Below, in pieces: positions 16,394 through 25,779 of a stretch of 62,746 nt of DNA. Where the stretch lies: contig CAJXIL010000003.1 of NCBI GenBank assembly GCA_913054455.1, forward strand, positions 1-62,746. The letters run 5' to 3'. The stretch comes from an uncultured Roseobacter sp. (GTDB lineage: Bacteria > Pseudomonadota > Alphaproteobacteria > Rhodobacterales > Rhodobacteraceae). Under the pieces are notes generated by a model. The model was not told the origin of the DNA and did no database searches. It was given only the letters and a program-made list of their open reading frames with translations. The position numbers were made by a program, and so were the translations under genes. Numbering within the stretch: position 1 is the stretch's first letter; each line of letters starts with the position of its first letter.

Positions 16394-19300
16394 ATGGACT
16401 TTGCACGTTTTGCGATCGAGAAACGTCTGATCTCTGCGATTGCCTCTCTCTTAATCCTGGTCGCTGGGTATTTTGCCTATGTCAGCCTGCCCCGGTTTGA
16501 AGACCCTGAATTTGTCATCCGACAGGCACAGATTATCACGCCCTATCCGGGTGCCAGTGCTGAAGAAGTTGCCGAAGAGGTGACAGATCTGATCGAAAAT
16601 GCCTTGCAGCAATTGCAGGGCATCAAAGAGGTAAGATCCGTTTCATCTCCGGGCCTAAGCAACGTCACCGTCGAGTTCACCATCCAATCCGTACCTGACT
16701 ATCCTGAGCTAAACCTGCGTTTCACGCAGATGCGCTCCAAAGTATTGGATGTGCAATCTGAACTCCCGCCCAATGCCCTGAGCAGCCAGGTCTATGATGA
16801 TTTTGGCGATGTCTACGCGCTCTACTTTGCAATTGTTGGTGACGGATACAGCATGGCTGACCTGCATGCCTATGCCAAGACTCTCCAACGTGAGCTTGTC
16901 ACCGTGGACGGGGTGTCAAAGGTCGTCTTGAATGGGGTGCAGGAGGAGGTGATCTATGTGGAGTTTGCCCCGGCACGGCTGACCGAACTAGGCCTGTCAC
17001 CCTCGCAGATTGGACAGGTTCTTGAAGGTCAAAACCTCGTCACTCCGGGGGGCGATCTTTTGGCTGGCGAAAGGCGCCTCACGGTACGTCCTGAAGTCGC
17101 GGTCGACTCAATCGAAGACATCAAGAACCTGGTGATTTCCAATCCGCAATCGGGGGCCTCATTCCGGCTGTCGGACATTGCCACCGTCTCGAGGGGGCAG
17201 GTAGAACCTGCGAGCAATCGACTCTTTCGAGATGGCAGAGCTGCAGTCGGCATTGGGATCTCAAACAAGATTGGCGGCAACGTCGTCAAAACCGGTGAAG
17301 CCGTAAAAGCCCGCATGGATGCCCTGATTTCTGAGCGCCCCATCGGCATGGAAATTTTGCCCATCTCTGACCAGTCAGAAACGGTCAAGGTCTCGGTGAA
17401 CGACTTTGTAATGAACGTGGCTTTGGCTCTGATCATCGTGGTTGGAACCCTACTGATCTTCATGGGCCTGCGGTCCGGCATCCTGATGGGGGGGATCCTA
17501 CTGATTACCGTGGCAGGTACACTTTTTGGCATGTACCTATATGGGCTTGATATGCAGCGTATTTCCCTAGGGGCTTTGATCATCGCTTTGGGAATGCTCG
17601 TCGACAACGCCATTGTAGTGGTTGAGGGAACCCTCGTGCGGGTGCAACGCGGCGAAACGGCACGGGATGCCTCAGTGGCGGTGGTCAATCAAACCAAATG
17701 GCCACTGCTTGGCGGGACAATTGTTGGACTGCTCGCATTCTCTCCAATTGGATTTTCGCCAGATAACACCGGGGAATATGCCGGCAGCTTGTTCTGGACC
17801 ATTTCAATTGCTCTGCTGTTTTCCTGGCTGGTGGCGGTCTGGCTAACGCCCTATTTCTGTACGCTTCTGCTCAAACCCTCTGTGTCTGAAACGGTCAAAC
17901 CGGAAAACGCACTGCTCGGCCTTTACCGCAAGGCTCTGACCTCAGCCATTCGCAAGCGCTATGTGACCGTTGGCGTCGTTGTGGCGCTCTTTGTGTCAGC
18001 CATTGCCGGTTTTGGTCTCGTACCGCCGGGCTTTTTCCCGCTATCAACGCGAGCCCAGTTTGTCATCGACTACACCCTGCCAGAGGGAACAGATTTCTCT
18101 AGAACCGAAACGGATCTTCTGGAAATCGACAAGCGTGTCAGCACCCTGGAGGGTGTTACCGGCACCAATCTGGTTGTCGGATCCGGCCACACACGGTTCA
18201 TGTTGATCTATGAAAGCGCCGACCCAAACTCGGCCTATGGGCAAATTCTGGTCGATGTTGAAAACTACCGGCAAATCGAAGCGCTGCGGGCTGACATTCA
18301 GGGCTGGATTGACGAGACCTACCCCGATGCCAATGCCAAGGTTTGGCAGTTTGTCCTTGGGCCGGGTGGCGGCTCAAAGGTCGAAGCCCGGTTCTTTGGC
18401 AATGATCCAGTCGTGTTGCGCGACCTAGCCAATCAAGCCAAGGCAATCATGAGCGAGGCGGGCGCCATTGCTGTCAAAGACGACTGGCGTGAGCAGATCC
18501 AAGTCATTCGACCAGTCATCAATACGGAAAACGCCCGCCGACTTGGCCTGACGCAGGGCGAGATTTCCAATGCGATTTATGAACATTTGAAAGGCACCAA
18601 TATCGGCCTCTATCGTGAAGGGGATGAATTGATCAAGATTGTCATGCGGCCCCATGAGGACAGCAGAAATGACATCAGCGGCTTGCATAACATTCAAGTG
18701 TTCAGTCAACTCAACGGGGGCTATATCCCCGTTTCGCAGGTGGTGGATCGCTTTGAGCTGGCCTTTGAAGCCGGCAACCTGCGCCGCATTGACCGCAAGC
18801 TGGCAATCACCGCCCAAGCCGACAATGCGCCCGGCGTTCTCTCCGGCGATTTGTTCGAGCAACTTCGGGCACCAATCGAAGCTATTTCAATGCCCTCGGG
18901 CTATGAATTCGAATGGAAAGGGGAGTTCGGCAACAGCAAGGAGGCAAACGCAGGGCTGGCCTCCACGATGCCCCTAGGTATTGGGGCAATGGTTCTCGTG
19001 GTGATCTTTTTGTTCAATGCCCTACGCCAACCTTTGATCATCTGGTTGACCGTCCCTCTGGCCTTGATTGGCGTGGTTTGGGGGCTTGCGCTCAGCCAGA
19101 CAGCACTGGAGTTTATGGCCATCTTGGGCATCCTGTCACTGACGGGGATGTTGATCAAAAACGCAATTGTTTTGATCGATGAAACGGACAGCCAAATTCG
19201 GGATGGAAAAGCGCGAATGCAGGCGATCATAGATGCCTCTGTAAGCCGAGTACGACCCGTGTCACTGGGAGTGCTCACAACGGTGTTGGGCGTCGTCCCA

Positions 19301-19441
19301 CTGCTCTGGGACCCATTCTTTAAATCTCTGGCTGTCGTGATCATCTGTGGGCTGGGTTTTGCAACCCTTCTGACTTTGATTATTGTTCCCACGCTCTACG
19401 CTGTGTTTTTCAAGGTCAAAGACGGCGAGCGAGACAGCTGA
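16394..19441 (+). CDS. RND family efflux transporter, inner-membrane permease
   Basis: A 1,015-residue proton-driven RND pump with the usual twelve-TM, two-porter-loop layout. TM1 is ISAIASLLILVAGYFAYV, and the fourth TM contains GMLVDNAIVVVE, where the second Asp of the AcrB pair is Asn. The second half carries GMLIKNAIVLIDE with the essential Lys. The sequence resembles the HAE1-like multidrug group rather than metal exporters. ATG at 16394 has GGAG nine bases upstream. Forms an operon with the adaptor; substrate unknown. The convergent histidine kinase gene starts its stop codon 10 bp downstream. Confidence 0.92.
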   Translation: MDFARFAIEKRLISAIASLLILVAGYFAYVSLPRFEDPEFVIRQAQIITPYPGASAEEVAEEVTDLIENALQQLQGIKEVRSVSSPGLSNVTVEFTIQSVPDYPELNLRFTQMRSKVLDVQSELPPNALSSQVYDDFGDVYALYFAIVGDGYSMADLHAYAKTLQRELVTVDGVSKVVLNGVQEEVIYVEFAPARLTELGLSPSQIGQVLEGQNLVTPGGDLLAGERRLTVRPEVAVDSIEDIKNLVISNPQSGASFRLSDIATVSRGQVEPASNRLFRDGRAAVGIGISNKIGGNVVKTGEAVKARMDALISERPIGMEILPISDQSETVKVSVNDFVMNVALALIIVVGTLLIFMGLRSGILMGGILLITVAGTLFGMYLYGLDMQRISLGALIIALGMLVDNAIVVVEGTLVRVQRGETARDASVAVVNQTKWPLLGGTIVGLLAFSPIGFSPDNTGEYAGSLFWTISIALLFSWLVAVWLTPYFCTLLLKPSVSETVKPENALLGLYRKALTSAIRKRYVTVGVVVALFVSAIAGFGLVPPGFFPLSTRAQFVIDYTLPEGTDFSRTETDLLEIDKRVSTLEGVTGTNLVVGSGHTRFMLIYESADPNSAYGQILVDVENYRQIEALRADIQGWIDETYPDANAKVWQFVLGPGGGSKVEARFFGNDPVVLRDLANQAKAIMSEAGAIAVKDDWREQIQVIRPVINTENARRLGLTQGEISNAIYEHLKGTNIGLYREGDELIKIVMRPHEDSRNDISGLHNIQVFSQLNGGYIPVSQVVDRFELAFEAGNLRRIDRKLAITAQADNAPGVLSGDLFEQLRAPIEAISMPSGYEFEWKGEFGNSKEANAGLASTMPLGIGAMVLVVIFLFNALRQPLIIWLTVPLALIGVVWGLALSQTALEFMAILGILSLTGMLIKNAIVLIDETDSQIRDGKARMQAIIDASVSRVRPVSLGVLTTVLGVVPLLWDPFFKSLAVVIICGLGFATLLTLIIVPTLYAVFFKVKDGERDS

Positions 19442-19450
19442 CTCGATGAG

Positions 19451-21874
19451 TTAACCCACCTGAGGTGCCGCGCGGGCGGTTTCTAAAGCTTCCAGCAGTT
19501 TCGCCTTAGCAACGGGTTTGGTAAGGCGAATATCCTCAGGGCGCAGCCCGTTTCCGTGCACCTTTGCTTCATTGGGATAGCCGGACATGAACACCGCCCT
19601 GAGGCTAGGCTGCTTTTCCCGCAAAAGCCGCGCCAATTGTGGCCCCATCACCTCTCCGGGCATGACAATATCCGTCAACAGGATGTCAAAATGGCCAACG
19701 TCTTCATAGATCCGCAAGGCTGCGTCGCCAGTCTCCGCCGGATGGACCTTATACCCTGCGGCCCGCAGAACGCTGGTGATGAGCTCTCGCAGCTCCGGCT
19801 CATCCTCGGCCAGCAGCACAGTTGTTGTGCCCACGGGCATCACCTCAGGGGGAGATACAGGAGTATTTTCGGTCGCTGCCATGGTCGTTCCCTGTGGGAA
19901 ATATAGCTTGAATGTAGTGCCTTCACCGACCTCGGAATACAAATGGACCATGCCCTTGGACTGCTTCATAAACCCTTGAACTGCGGCTAAGCCAAGCCCC
20001 GTTCCCTCGCTCGGGCCCTTGGTCGTGAAAAAGGGATCAAATACCCGACTTTGCTGTTCTTTGCTGATGCCGGATCCCGTATCCGTCACTGCCAACATGA
20101 CATAGTTGCCCGGCTCAAGCTCTTCCATTTGCAGGTTCAAATAGGACGCGTCAGCCTGCACATTGGCCGTTTCAATTGTCAGCTGCCCGCCATTCGGCAT
20201 AGCGTCGCGCGCATTGACCAACAAGTTCAGCAAAGTGTTTTCAACCGTACGGATATCCGCATCTACACTCCAAAGATCATCAGCAAGGACGACCTTCAGA
20301 TCAATGGACGCAGGGAGAACCCGGCCTCCCCATTTGCGCGTACCTTCGACGACTTGGTTCAGGTCCAAAGGTTCAGGACATAAGGGCGCAAGCCTCGCAA
20401 AGGACAACATGTCCCGCGTCAAATCAGAAGCCCGATGGACTGCCGAAAGCGCAGTCGCGGTGTATTTTTCTCGCTCATCCTGGGTCGCGTCATCGTCTAT
20501 CAGTTCTAGATTGCCACAAATAATGGCCAGCAGATTATTGAAATCATGCGCGATCCCACCAGTCAGGTTGCCAATGGCTTCCATTTTTTGTGACTGGCGC
20601 AGGCGGTCGGCCATGGTCTTGAATTCGGTTATATCCTGCAAAATTCCGACGATTTTTTTGTCTTTTGCTGTCTCGCGCCCCTGCAATTGCGCATGTATGC
20701 GCAGCCACATCGCAGTGCCGTCGGCATGTTGAGCCCCAAACATAATAGAGACAGGGCTGCCCTCGCTGCGCACGCGCAGGATATAGTCTTCAAAGGCCAC
20801 TCGATCAGCTGACTGAACATGCTTTTCCACAAAGCCAGCAAGGTGTTGTGCGATAGAACCCCGTTTCCATCCAAAAATACCCAGGATTTCATCTTGCCAA
20901 ACAAAACGATCATCAGGGTCCAGGGCAAAGCCCCCCATCTTGGCGATTTGCAGGGCCGACTTCAGCTGTGTTTCTTGCTTTAAGAGCTGTTTGCCGGCCA
21001 AGGCGTTTCGCTGAACAAGCAACAAGGCAATCGCAAAAATGGTCAAAACCGCAAAGATTACAAATGGTGATGACGCGATAAGGATCGCAATGCCTTGGCT
21101 CATTGGGCTCCATACGAGATAGGCTTCACCAAGATCGCTGGGCGGGGTAATCATTACCCCGTTCATACCTGTTGGAATGTCCCTGCTGACACTCAGATCG
21201 GCCAAAGAGAGGTTCGACAGGATTTCCAGAAGATGCACATCATCCAGTAAATAGACCATTGTCAGGATAAAGGGGCCGCCCTCATTTAGATCAATCCCGC
21301 CTGGATCGGGCACGATGGCATGGGTTGAGGTGAACCCGACATAGGTCCCAAAATCAACAGTTCCCGAAAGCGACAGCCTATCAAGGCGGGTAAAAACGCC
21401 ACCGTTCGCAGAGGCCGCAGGCAACATTTCGAGATAGTTTTTCGCAATCTGGGCCTTTGCATTAGTGTCGATGCTCTCCAACAGTGCCTTGGGTTTCTTG
21501 TCAAAAAACGGATGATTGGTCCGGCTGAAAACGACACGCCCTTCCGGATCCAAAAGCAACGAAGCGCTGTATCCCGTCGACCGTAACAGATCCAACCCGA
21601 ACCGTTTGCTAACCCAGTCCTGATCGAATTCAGTAGCAACATTTGCATAGGCTGCATTTGACGCCGCATATCGTTCGAGCGAGAGAACCAACTCTTGCTT
21701 TCGACTTTCGATCACCCTGGATACGGAGGTGATCTCCCGTTCAGAGGCTTCTTGCTCTGCGAGAAATATTCTGAAGAACACGACAAGAAAAACACCAATC
21801 AAGGCGGCGAATGTCAGGGTGACAAGCTTGACATAGGATCCTGTGTTGTTGGGGCGGTTTGACAATCTATCCAA
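19451..21874 (-). CDS. Hybrid sensor histidine kinase with C-terminal receiver
   Basis: 807 residues. TM1 is at about 15-38 and TM2 at about 262-288, bracketing a periplasmic sensor of about 220 residues that looks like a CHASE4/Cache-type module. A PAS domain (about 305-415), HisKA with the phosphorylated His443 in GGIAHDFNNL, and an HATPase follow, with the N-box region (LLNLLVNARDAMPNGG) and G-boxes (DTGSGI, GTGLGLAAV). The protein ends in a receiver with the acceptor Asp in LLTDIVMPG. No separate response regulator is adjacent, so phosphotransfer may stop at the own receiver or go to a distant partner. The apparent start is TTG at 21874 after AGGGGG; another TTG three codons later is possible. 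Convergent with the RND operon. Confidence 0.88.
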   Translation of the reverse strand: MDRLSNRPNNTGSYVKLVTLTFAALIGVFLVVFFRIFLAEQEASEREITSVSRVIESRKQELVLSLERYAASNAAYANVATEFDQDWVSKRFGLDLLRSTGYSASLLLDPEGRVVFSRTNHPFFDKKPKALLESIDTNAKAQIAKNYLEMLPAASANGGVFTRLDRLSLSGTVDFGTYVGFTSTHAIVPDPGGIDLNEGGPFILTMVYLLDDVHLLEILSNLSLADLSVSRDIPTGMNGVMITPPSDLGEAYLVWSPMSQGIAILIASSPFVIFAVLTIFAIALLLVQRNALAGKQLLKQETQLKSALQIAKMGGFALDPDDRFVWQDEILGIFGWKRGSIAQHLAGFVEKHVQSADRVAFEDYILRVRSEGSPVSIMFGAQHADGTAMWLRIHAQLQGRETAKDKKIVGILQDITEFKTMADRLRQSQKMEAIGNLTGGIAHDFNNLLAIICGNLELIDDDATQDEREKYTATALSAVHRASDLTRDMLSFARLAPLCPEPLDLNQVVEGTRKWGGRVLPASIDLKVVLADDLWSVDADIRTVENTLLNLLVNARDAMPNGGQLTIETANVQADASYLNLQMEELEPGNYVMLAVTDTGSGISKEQQSRVFDPFFTTKGPSEGTGLGLAAVQGFMKQSKGMVHLYSEVGEGTTFKLYFPQGTTMAATENTPVSPPEVMPVGTTTVLLAEDEPELRELITSVLRAAGYKVHPAETGDAALRIYEDVGHFDILLTDIVMPGEVMGPQLARLLREKQPSLRAVFMSGYPNEAKVHGNGLRPEDIRLTKPVAKAKLLEALETARAAPQVG

Positions 21875-22316
21875 CGCCCCCTTTTTCCAGCATTCCCGAA
21901 GTAGACACAGGTCCTGTTATCATCTCGCTACTCAACACTCGAACTAACGCGCACTTTTTGCGAAATCGATCACTCTAACGCAGCTGAACCTCTGGTGCCC
22001 AAAACACTCTGATGCCCAATTTAGTATGATAGGCCAGCGAATTTTTCAATCCGATTAACATCGGCACCCATATCTCAGGATTGTTCCTCTGGCCATATGG
22101 TGCACCCGTTGACAGCAAACCAACAATCGCAACATTCACAGTACGAAGCCGCGCAGCCTGCCAGATCTGAGGGGGCTACGTCACTTTGCACACCTCTCGC
22201 CTTAGGCTGGGATGTCACTGCTGGCACCAAGGCATTCCGCCACCCCAAAGAGGCTGCCCCTCAAAAGCGCGGCCTTGCGGGTAAATACACTATCATGAAT
22301 TGGGGATTGAAGATCG
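21875..22316. other. Gene-free interval (442 bp)
   Basis: Lies between the start of the histidine kinase gene and the 3' end of the GntR gene. No credible coding frame; one open frame (22097-22447) overlaps the GntR gene and has no ribosome site. It should hold the kinase promoter. No clear operator seen. Confidence 0.5.
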
Positions 22317-23003
22317 TTACACAGCGGGTGGGATTGTTTCGGTTTGTTCAAGCGAAAGTTGGGTGCCAAAGGCCTCGGCGAGGTGCCCGATATGCTGTGC
22401 AAGGAGTGATACCGCCTGATCAGCATCTTTGGCACGTACGGCTTTGATTACCGCAGTGTGCTCGTCCATTGAGCGGTCCGTTTTTTCGCTCATGATCGTA
22501 AAAAGATGGGTTCTGAGCGCTTTCAGAGGAGAAATCGTGAGGTTGTAAGACTTCTCCAAAGATCGGTTTCCCGCGCCTTGGATGATCGCATTGTGAAACT
22601 GGTGATCTGCCATGGTATATCTCTGAGGGTCCTTCGCGGCAAAGGCCCCTTCCATTTCGGCACTGGCGTGTTCGAGGTTTCTGAGCAAGCCATCAAGATT
22701 GCGCTCTATCCCGAGACGAAGGGCGGCGCTCTCAAGGATCGCACGATGCTCACACAGCTCATCAACGACACGCATATCCGGGGTAAAGACAAAGGTTCCC
22801 CGTTTGGGCGAGATCGTCACCAGCCCCTCGGCTTGCAGGGCCGCCAAGGCATCGCGAACCGGCGAGCGGCTGACGCCCAAGACATCGGCAAGCCGCTGCT
22901 CGGAGAGCTTTGAGCCCAAGGGCAACTCGCCGGAAACGATGGCGTGGCGAATTTTGTCTCCGGTTACTTCCATAAGCGACTTGGGATGGTCGACGGGTTG
23001 CAT
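22317..23003 (-). CDS. GntR/FCD-family transcriptional regulator
   Basis: A 228-residue regulator with an N-terminal GntR winged helix (KIRHAIVSGELPLGSKL, ADVLGVSRSPVRDALAALQAEGLV) and a C-terminal FCD helical ligand domain whose metal-binding residues are visible (Asp/His in ADHQFHNAI, His in LAQHIGHL). FCD regulators usually respond to small organic acids. It is divergent from the FAD-linked dehydrogenase gene, and the intervening region carries two perfect inverted repeats, so it probably controls the downstream oxidase-hydrolase-TTT cluster. Confidence 0.9.
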   Translation of the reverse strand: MQPVDHPKSLMEVTGDKIRHAIVSGELPLGSKLSEQRLADVLGVSRSPVRDALAALQAEGLVTISPKRGTFVFTPDMRVVDELCEHRAILESAALRLGIERNLDGLLRNLEHASAEMEGAFAAKDPQRYTMADHQFHNAIIQGAGNRSLEKSYNLTISPLKALRTHLFTIMSEKTDRSMDEHTAVIKAVRAKDADQAVSLLAQHIGHLAEAFGTQLSLEQTETIPPAV

Positions 23004-23063
23004 TGAGGCCTGCTCCTTGGTTGTCCAACAGGATCATGTGTGAGTTGAAGGTGGTCGTCAAGC

Positions 23064-23093
23064 TAACATGTTACATGCCACTTGACAGGTCAA
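23064..23093. promoter_or_regulatory. Candidate operator for the GntR regulator
   Basis: Two inverted repeats lie in the divergent promoter region: TAACATGTTA (23064-23073, perfect) and TTGAC-AG-GTCAA (23082-23093, perfect). The second overlaps a TTGACA that could be a -35 box for the rightward operon. Position between the regulator and its presumed target, and the palindromes, suggest an operator. No binding data. Confidence 0.45.
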
Positions 23094-23175
23094 ACTACCA
23101 TGGTGGATGGTAAGGAAGTGAGTCGACAAGCTGAGACTGGTCGACATTCAGACCAGGGACAGTGGAGCAAAGACC

Positions 23176-24633
23176 TTGATTGAAGCGATTCAGAACACCG
23201 ACGCAGATGGCGTAGTTGATGCGTTTCGAACCATAGTAGGTGAAGCCCATGTTCTGACCCGACCTGCGGATGTTGAGGGCTATGTGACAGACTGGACCGG
23301 GCAATACCGCGCAACTGCTCTGGCGGTTGTTCGCCCGGCCACGACGCGAGAGGTCGCCGAGATCGTTATGCTCTGCAACGCCCGCAACATCGCAGTCGTG
23401 CCACAAGGCGGGCGCACCGGTTTATGTGGGGGTGGCGTCCCAGTGGCAGGCCGGGAGTCAGTCGTTGTGTCCTTAACCCGTATGAACGCGGTTCGGTCCT
23501 TGGACGCGAAAGGTCGCACTGTGATTGCCGAAGCGGGAGTCGTGCTGGAGACATTGCATGACGCTGCGCTGAAACACGAACTGGTGTTCCCCCTGGTGTT
23601 TGGTGCAAAGGGCAGCTGCACCATTGGCGGCAATCTGTCGACCAATGCGGGTGGGTCCAATGTCGTACGCTATGGCAATACCCGCGAGCTGTGCCTCGGG
23701 ATCGAAGCGGTGATGCCTGATGGCACGGTCATCAATGCGCTGACAGGCCTGCGCAAGGACAACACTGGCTACGATCTGAAGGATCTGCTGATTGGCGCGG
23801 AAGGAACCTTGGGGATCATTACAGCGGCGGTTTTCAAGCTATTCCCAGCGCCAAAGGCGCGGACAACTGCTTTTCTGTCTGTTGACTCGCTTGACGCCGC
23901 ACTCTCTGTCTTGAACCACCTGCAAGACCATACAGGCGGCGGCGTGGAAGCCTTTGAATACATGCCACAGCCTGCTTTGAATGTGATCTGCAAGGTATTT
24001 CCCGCCATTCGCCGTCCTTTGGAGGGCACAGTGGCAACCGGCATCCTAGTCGAAGTCGCATCTTCACGGCCCAATGATGCGGCCGAGATGCAAGATGGGA
24101 CCATCCGGCTCTCAACCGAGGTCATGGAGCTTTTGGGCGAGCTGATGGAAGAGGGGCTGGTGCTGGATGCCATGGTGGCACAGTCCGAGCAGCAGCGCAC
24201 CGATCTGTGGAAAATGCGCGAGTCTATCCTAGAGGCGATCACCGAAGCTGGTCCTGCCTATCACCTGGATATCTCGCTTCCGCTGGCACGGATCGCTCGG
24301 TTCGTCGAGGAGATGGACCCGGAAATGGACCAGCTTGGATTTCAACCGCTAACGGTCGGTCATCTGGGCGATGGCAATCTGCACTATGCTCTGTCTGCCG
24401 CAGAGGGGCGAGATTGGGAAACCTTGCCACTCGAGAGCGCCAAGGAAAAGGTCTTTGCCTTACTCAGCGAACTCGGCGGCTCTTTTAGCGCGGAACATGG
24501 GATCGGGCAAAGCAAACTGCCCGTGATGACAAAGCTGAAAGAACCCGCGCAATTGGAGGTTATGCGCGCGATCAAGCAGGCTTTGGATCCGAACAATATT
24601 CTCAACCCTGGTAAACTGCTGCCGCCGAATTAA
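23176..24633 (+). CDS. FAD-binding oxidoreductase, GlcD-like D-2-hydroxyacid dehydrogenase
   Basis: A 485-residue flavoprotein of the VAO/PCMH family, oxidising a D-2-hydroxy acid to the 2-oxo acid. The FAD-binding part contains VVPQGGRTGLCGGGVP and GGNLSTNAGGSNVVRYGNTRE; the C-terminal FAD-oxidase part contains PLTVGHLGDGNLHY and SAEHGIGQSKL, which carry metal- or substrate-binding His residues in glycolate oxidase GlcD, D-lactate and D-2-hydroxyglutarate dehydrogenases. The start is a TTG at 23176 with GGAG about ten bases before. No GlcE/GlcF subunits are present, so it resembles the single-chain type. First gene of the GntR-controlled cluster. Confidence 0.88.
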   Translation: MIEAIQNTDADGVVDAFRTIVGEAHVLTRPADVEGYVTDWTGQYRATALAVVRPATTREVAEIVMLCNARNIAVVPQGGRTGLCGGGVPVAGRESVVVSLTRMNAVRSLDAKGRTVIAEAGVVLETLHDAALKHELVFPLVFGAKGSCTIGGNLSTNAGGSNVVRYGNTRELCLGIEAVMPDGTVINALTGLRKDNTGYDLKDLLIGAEGTLGIITAAVFKLFPAPKARTTAFLSVDSLDAALSVLNHLQDHTGGGVEAFEYMPQPALNVICKVFPAIRRPLEGTVATGILVEVASSRPNDAAEMQDGTIRLSTEVMELLGELMEEGLVLDAMVAQSEQQRTDLWKMRESILEAITEAGPAYHLDISLPLARIARFVEEMDPEMDQLGFQPLTVGHLGDGNLHYALSAAEGRDWETLPLESAKEKVFALLSELGGSFSAEHGIGQSKLPVMTKLKEPAQLEVMRAIKQALDPNNILNPGKLLPPN

Positions 24634-24690
24634 TCCGGCTAAACTGGCAAGGGGTTGGGCGCATTCGAGCCATTCAATGGAGGTAACGAC

Positions 24691-25662
24691 ATGGCGAGCT
24701 TATTCAAAACCATCAACCAGACCATTTGGGCCACCGCATTGGTGAGTACCGGTATTACCGGCACGGCCTCGGCCGAGTCCCTGTTCGAGGGGTGTCCTTC
24801 GGGTCCGATTATCCAGCGTTTCATCGAGTTTGGGAAAACCGGTAAGATGCCACCCGATCTGGGGAAATGGCTGAATACCCCCGCGGATCAATATGTCGAA
24901 CCCTGGCAGCCTTTCGACAATGTTGATTATGTCGGCGTGTGTTGGGTATCGGCCTGGCTTGTGCACACAGATGCCGGTGTGGTGCTGATAGACACGCTCT
25001 ATGGCCCATTCCAAAAGTTAATCGTCGAGAATATCCAAAAGACGGGAACAGACCTCGCCGATATCAAATACGTTATGATGACACATGGGCATTTCGACCA
25101 TGTCGGTGGCGCCGCTTCGCTCAAACCTTTGCTTCCAAACGCAAAATTTGTGATGACGCAGGGCGGCTGGGATGAGGCAGTAGAGTCTGCGGCCAAATCT
25201 CAAGGTGGGCCACGGGCCTGGGACATGATCGAGCCAGAAATCACCGTCGCTGATGGCGATGAGATCACGGTCGGCAACAACACATTCAAGGTTATCGAAA
25301 CCCCCGGACATACATGGGGGACAGCCTCTTACCTGTACGACGTACAGGACGGAGATAACACCTATCGCGCCATCACAATCGGCGGTCTTGGCCTGAATGC
25401 CATCGAAGGCCCGCCACAGGTCGAAGCCTATATCGAAAGTGTCGACCGCGTCCGTCAACTGGTTGAGGCTAAAGAGATGCCTGTTGAAGTTCATCTCACC
25501 ACGCATGGTTTTTCGGCAAACCTCGACGAAAACCGCCAGAAACACGCGGCCCGCAAAGACGGTGATCCAAACGTCTTTGTCGACCCTGAGGCCCTTCTCA
25601 ATCAGATCGCGGGCCTGCGCGATCGCGCGGTCAAGCGGCTGGAGATCGAGAGCGGGAATTGA
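24691..25662 (+). CDS. Exported metallo-beta-lactamase-fold hydrolase
   Basis: A 323-residue MBL-fold enzyme with the metal motif THGHFDHVGG, a further ligand in ETPGHTWG, and a late His in LTTHGFSAN. The first ~33 residues look like a signal peptide ending at TASAES, so it probably acts in the periplasm. The start at 24691 has GGAGG eight bases upstream. It lies 57 bp after the FAD dehydrogenase and just before the TTT transporter, so it may convert an ester, lactone or similar compound to the acid imported by TctCBA; that is inference. MBL substrates are too diverse to name. Confidence 0.85.
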   Translation: MASLFKTINQTIWATALVSTGITGTASAESLFEGCPSGPIIQRFIEFGKTGKMPPDLGKWLNTPADQYVEPWQPFDNVDYVGVCWVSAWLVHTDAGVVLIDTLYGPFQKLIVENIQKTGTDLADIKYVMMTHGHFDHVGGAASLKPLLPNAKFVMTQGGWDEAVESAAKSQGGPRAWDMIEPEITVADGDEITVGNNTFKVIETPGHTWGTASYLYDVQDGDNTYRAITIGGLGLNAIEGPPQVEAYIESVDRVRQLVEAKEMPVEVHLTTHGFSANLDENRQKHAARKDGDPNVFVDPEALLNQIAGLRDRAVKRLEIESGN

Positions 25663-25685
25663 CAGAATTGATTATGCCATATAAT
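25659..25685 (+). promoter_or_regulatory. Candidate promoter for the TTT operon
   Basis: TTGACA (25659-25664), overlapping the stop of the hydrolase gene, is followed 15 bp later by TATAAT (25680-25685). The whole 25670-25715 stretch is strikingly AT-rich, with a second TATAAT at 25702. The spacing is short, so activity is uncertain. Confidence 0.4.
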
Positions 25686-25779
25686 AATAATAATTATGTT
25701 GTATAATTAAATTAGGGTGCCCAGCTTGCTAAGCGCCAGTTGGGCAAAGGGAAGACGACAACATCAAGGAGGAGAAACC

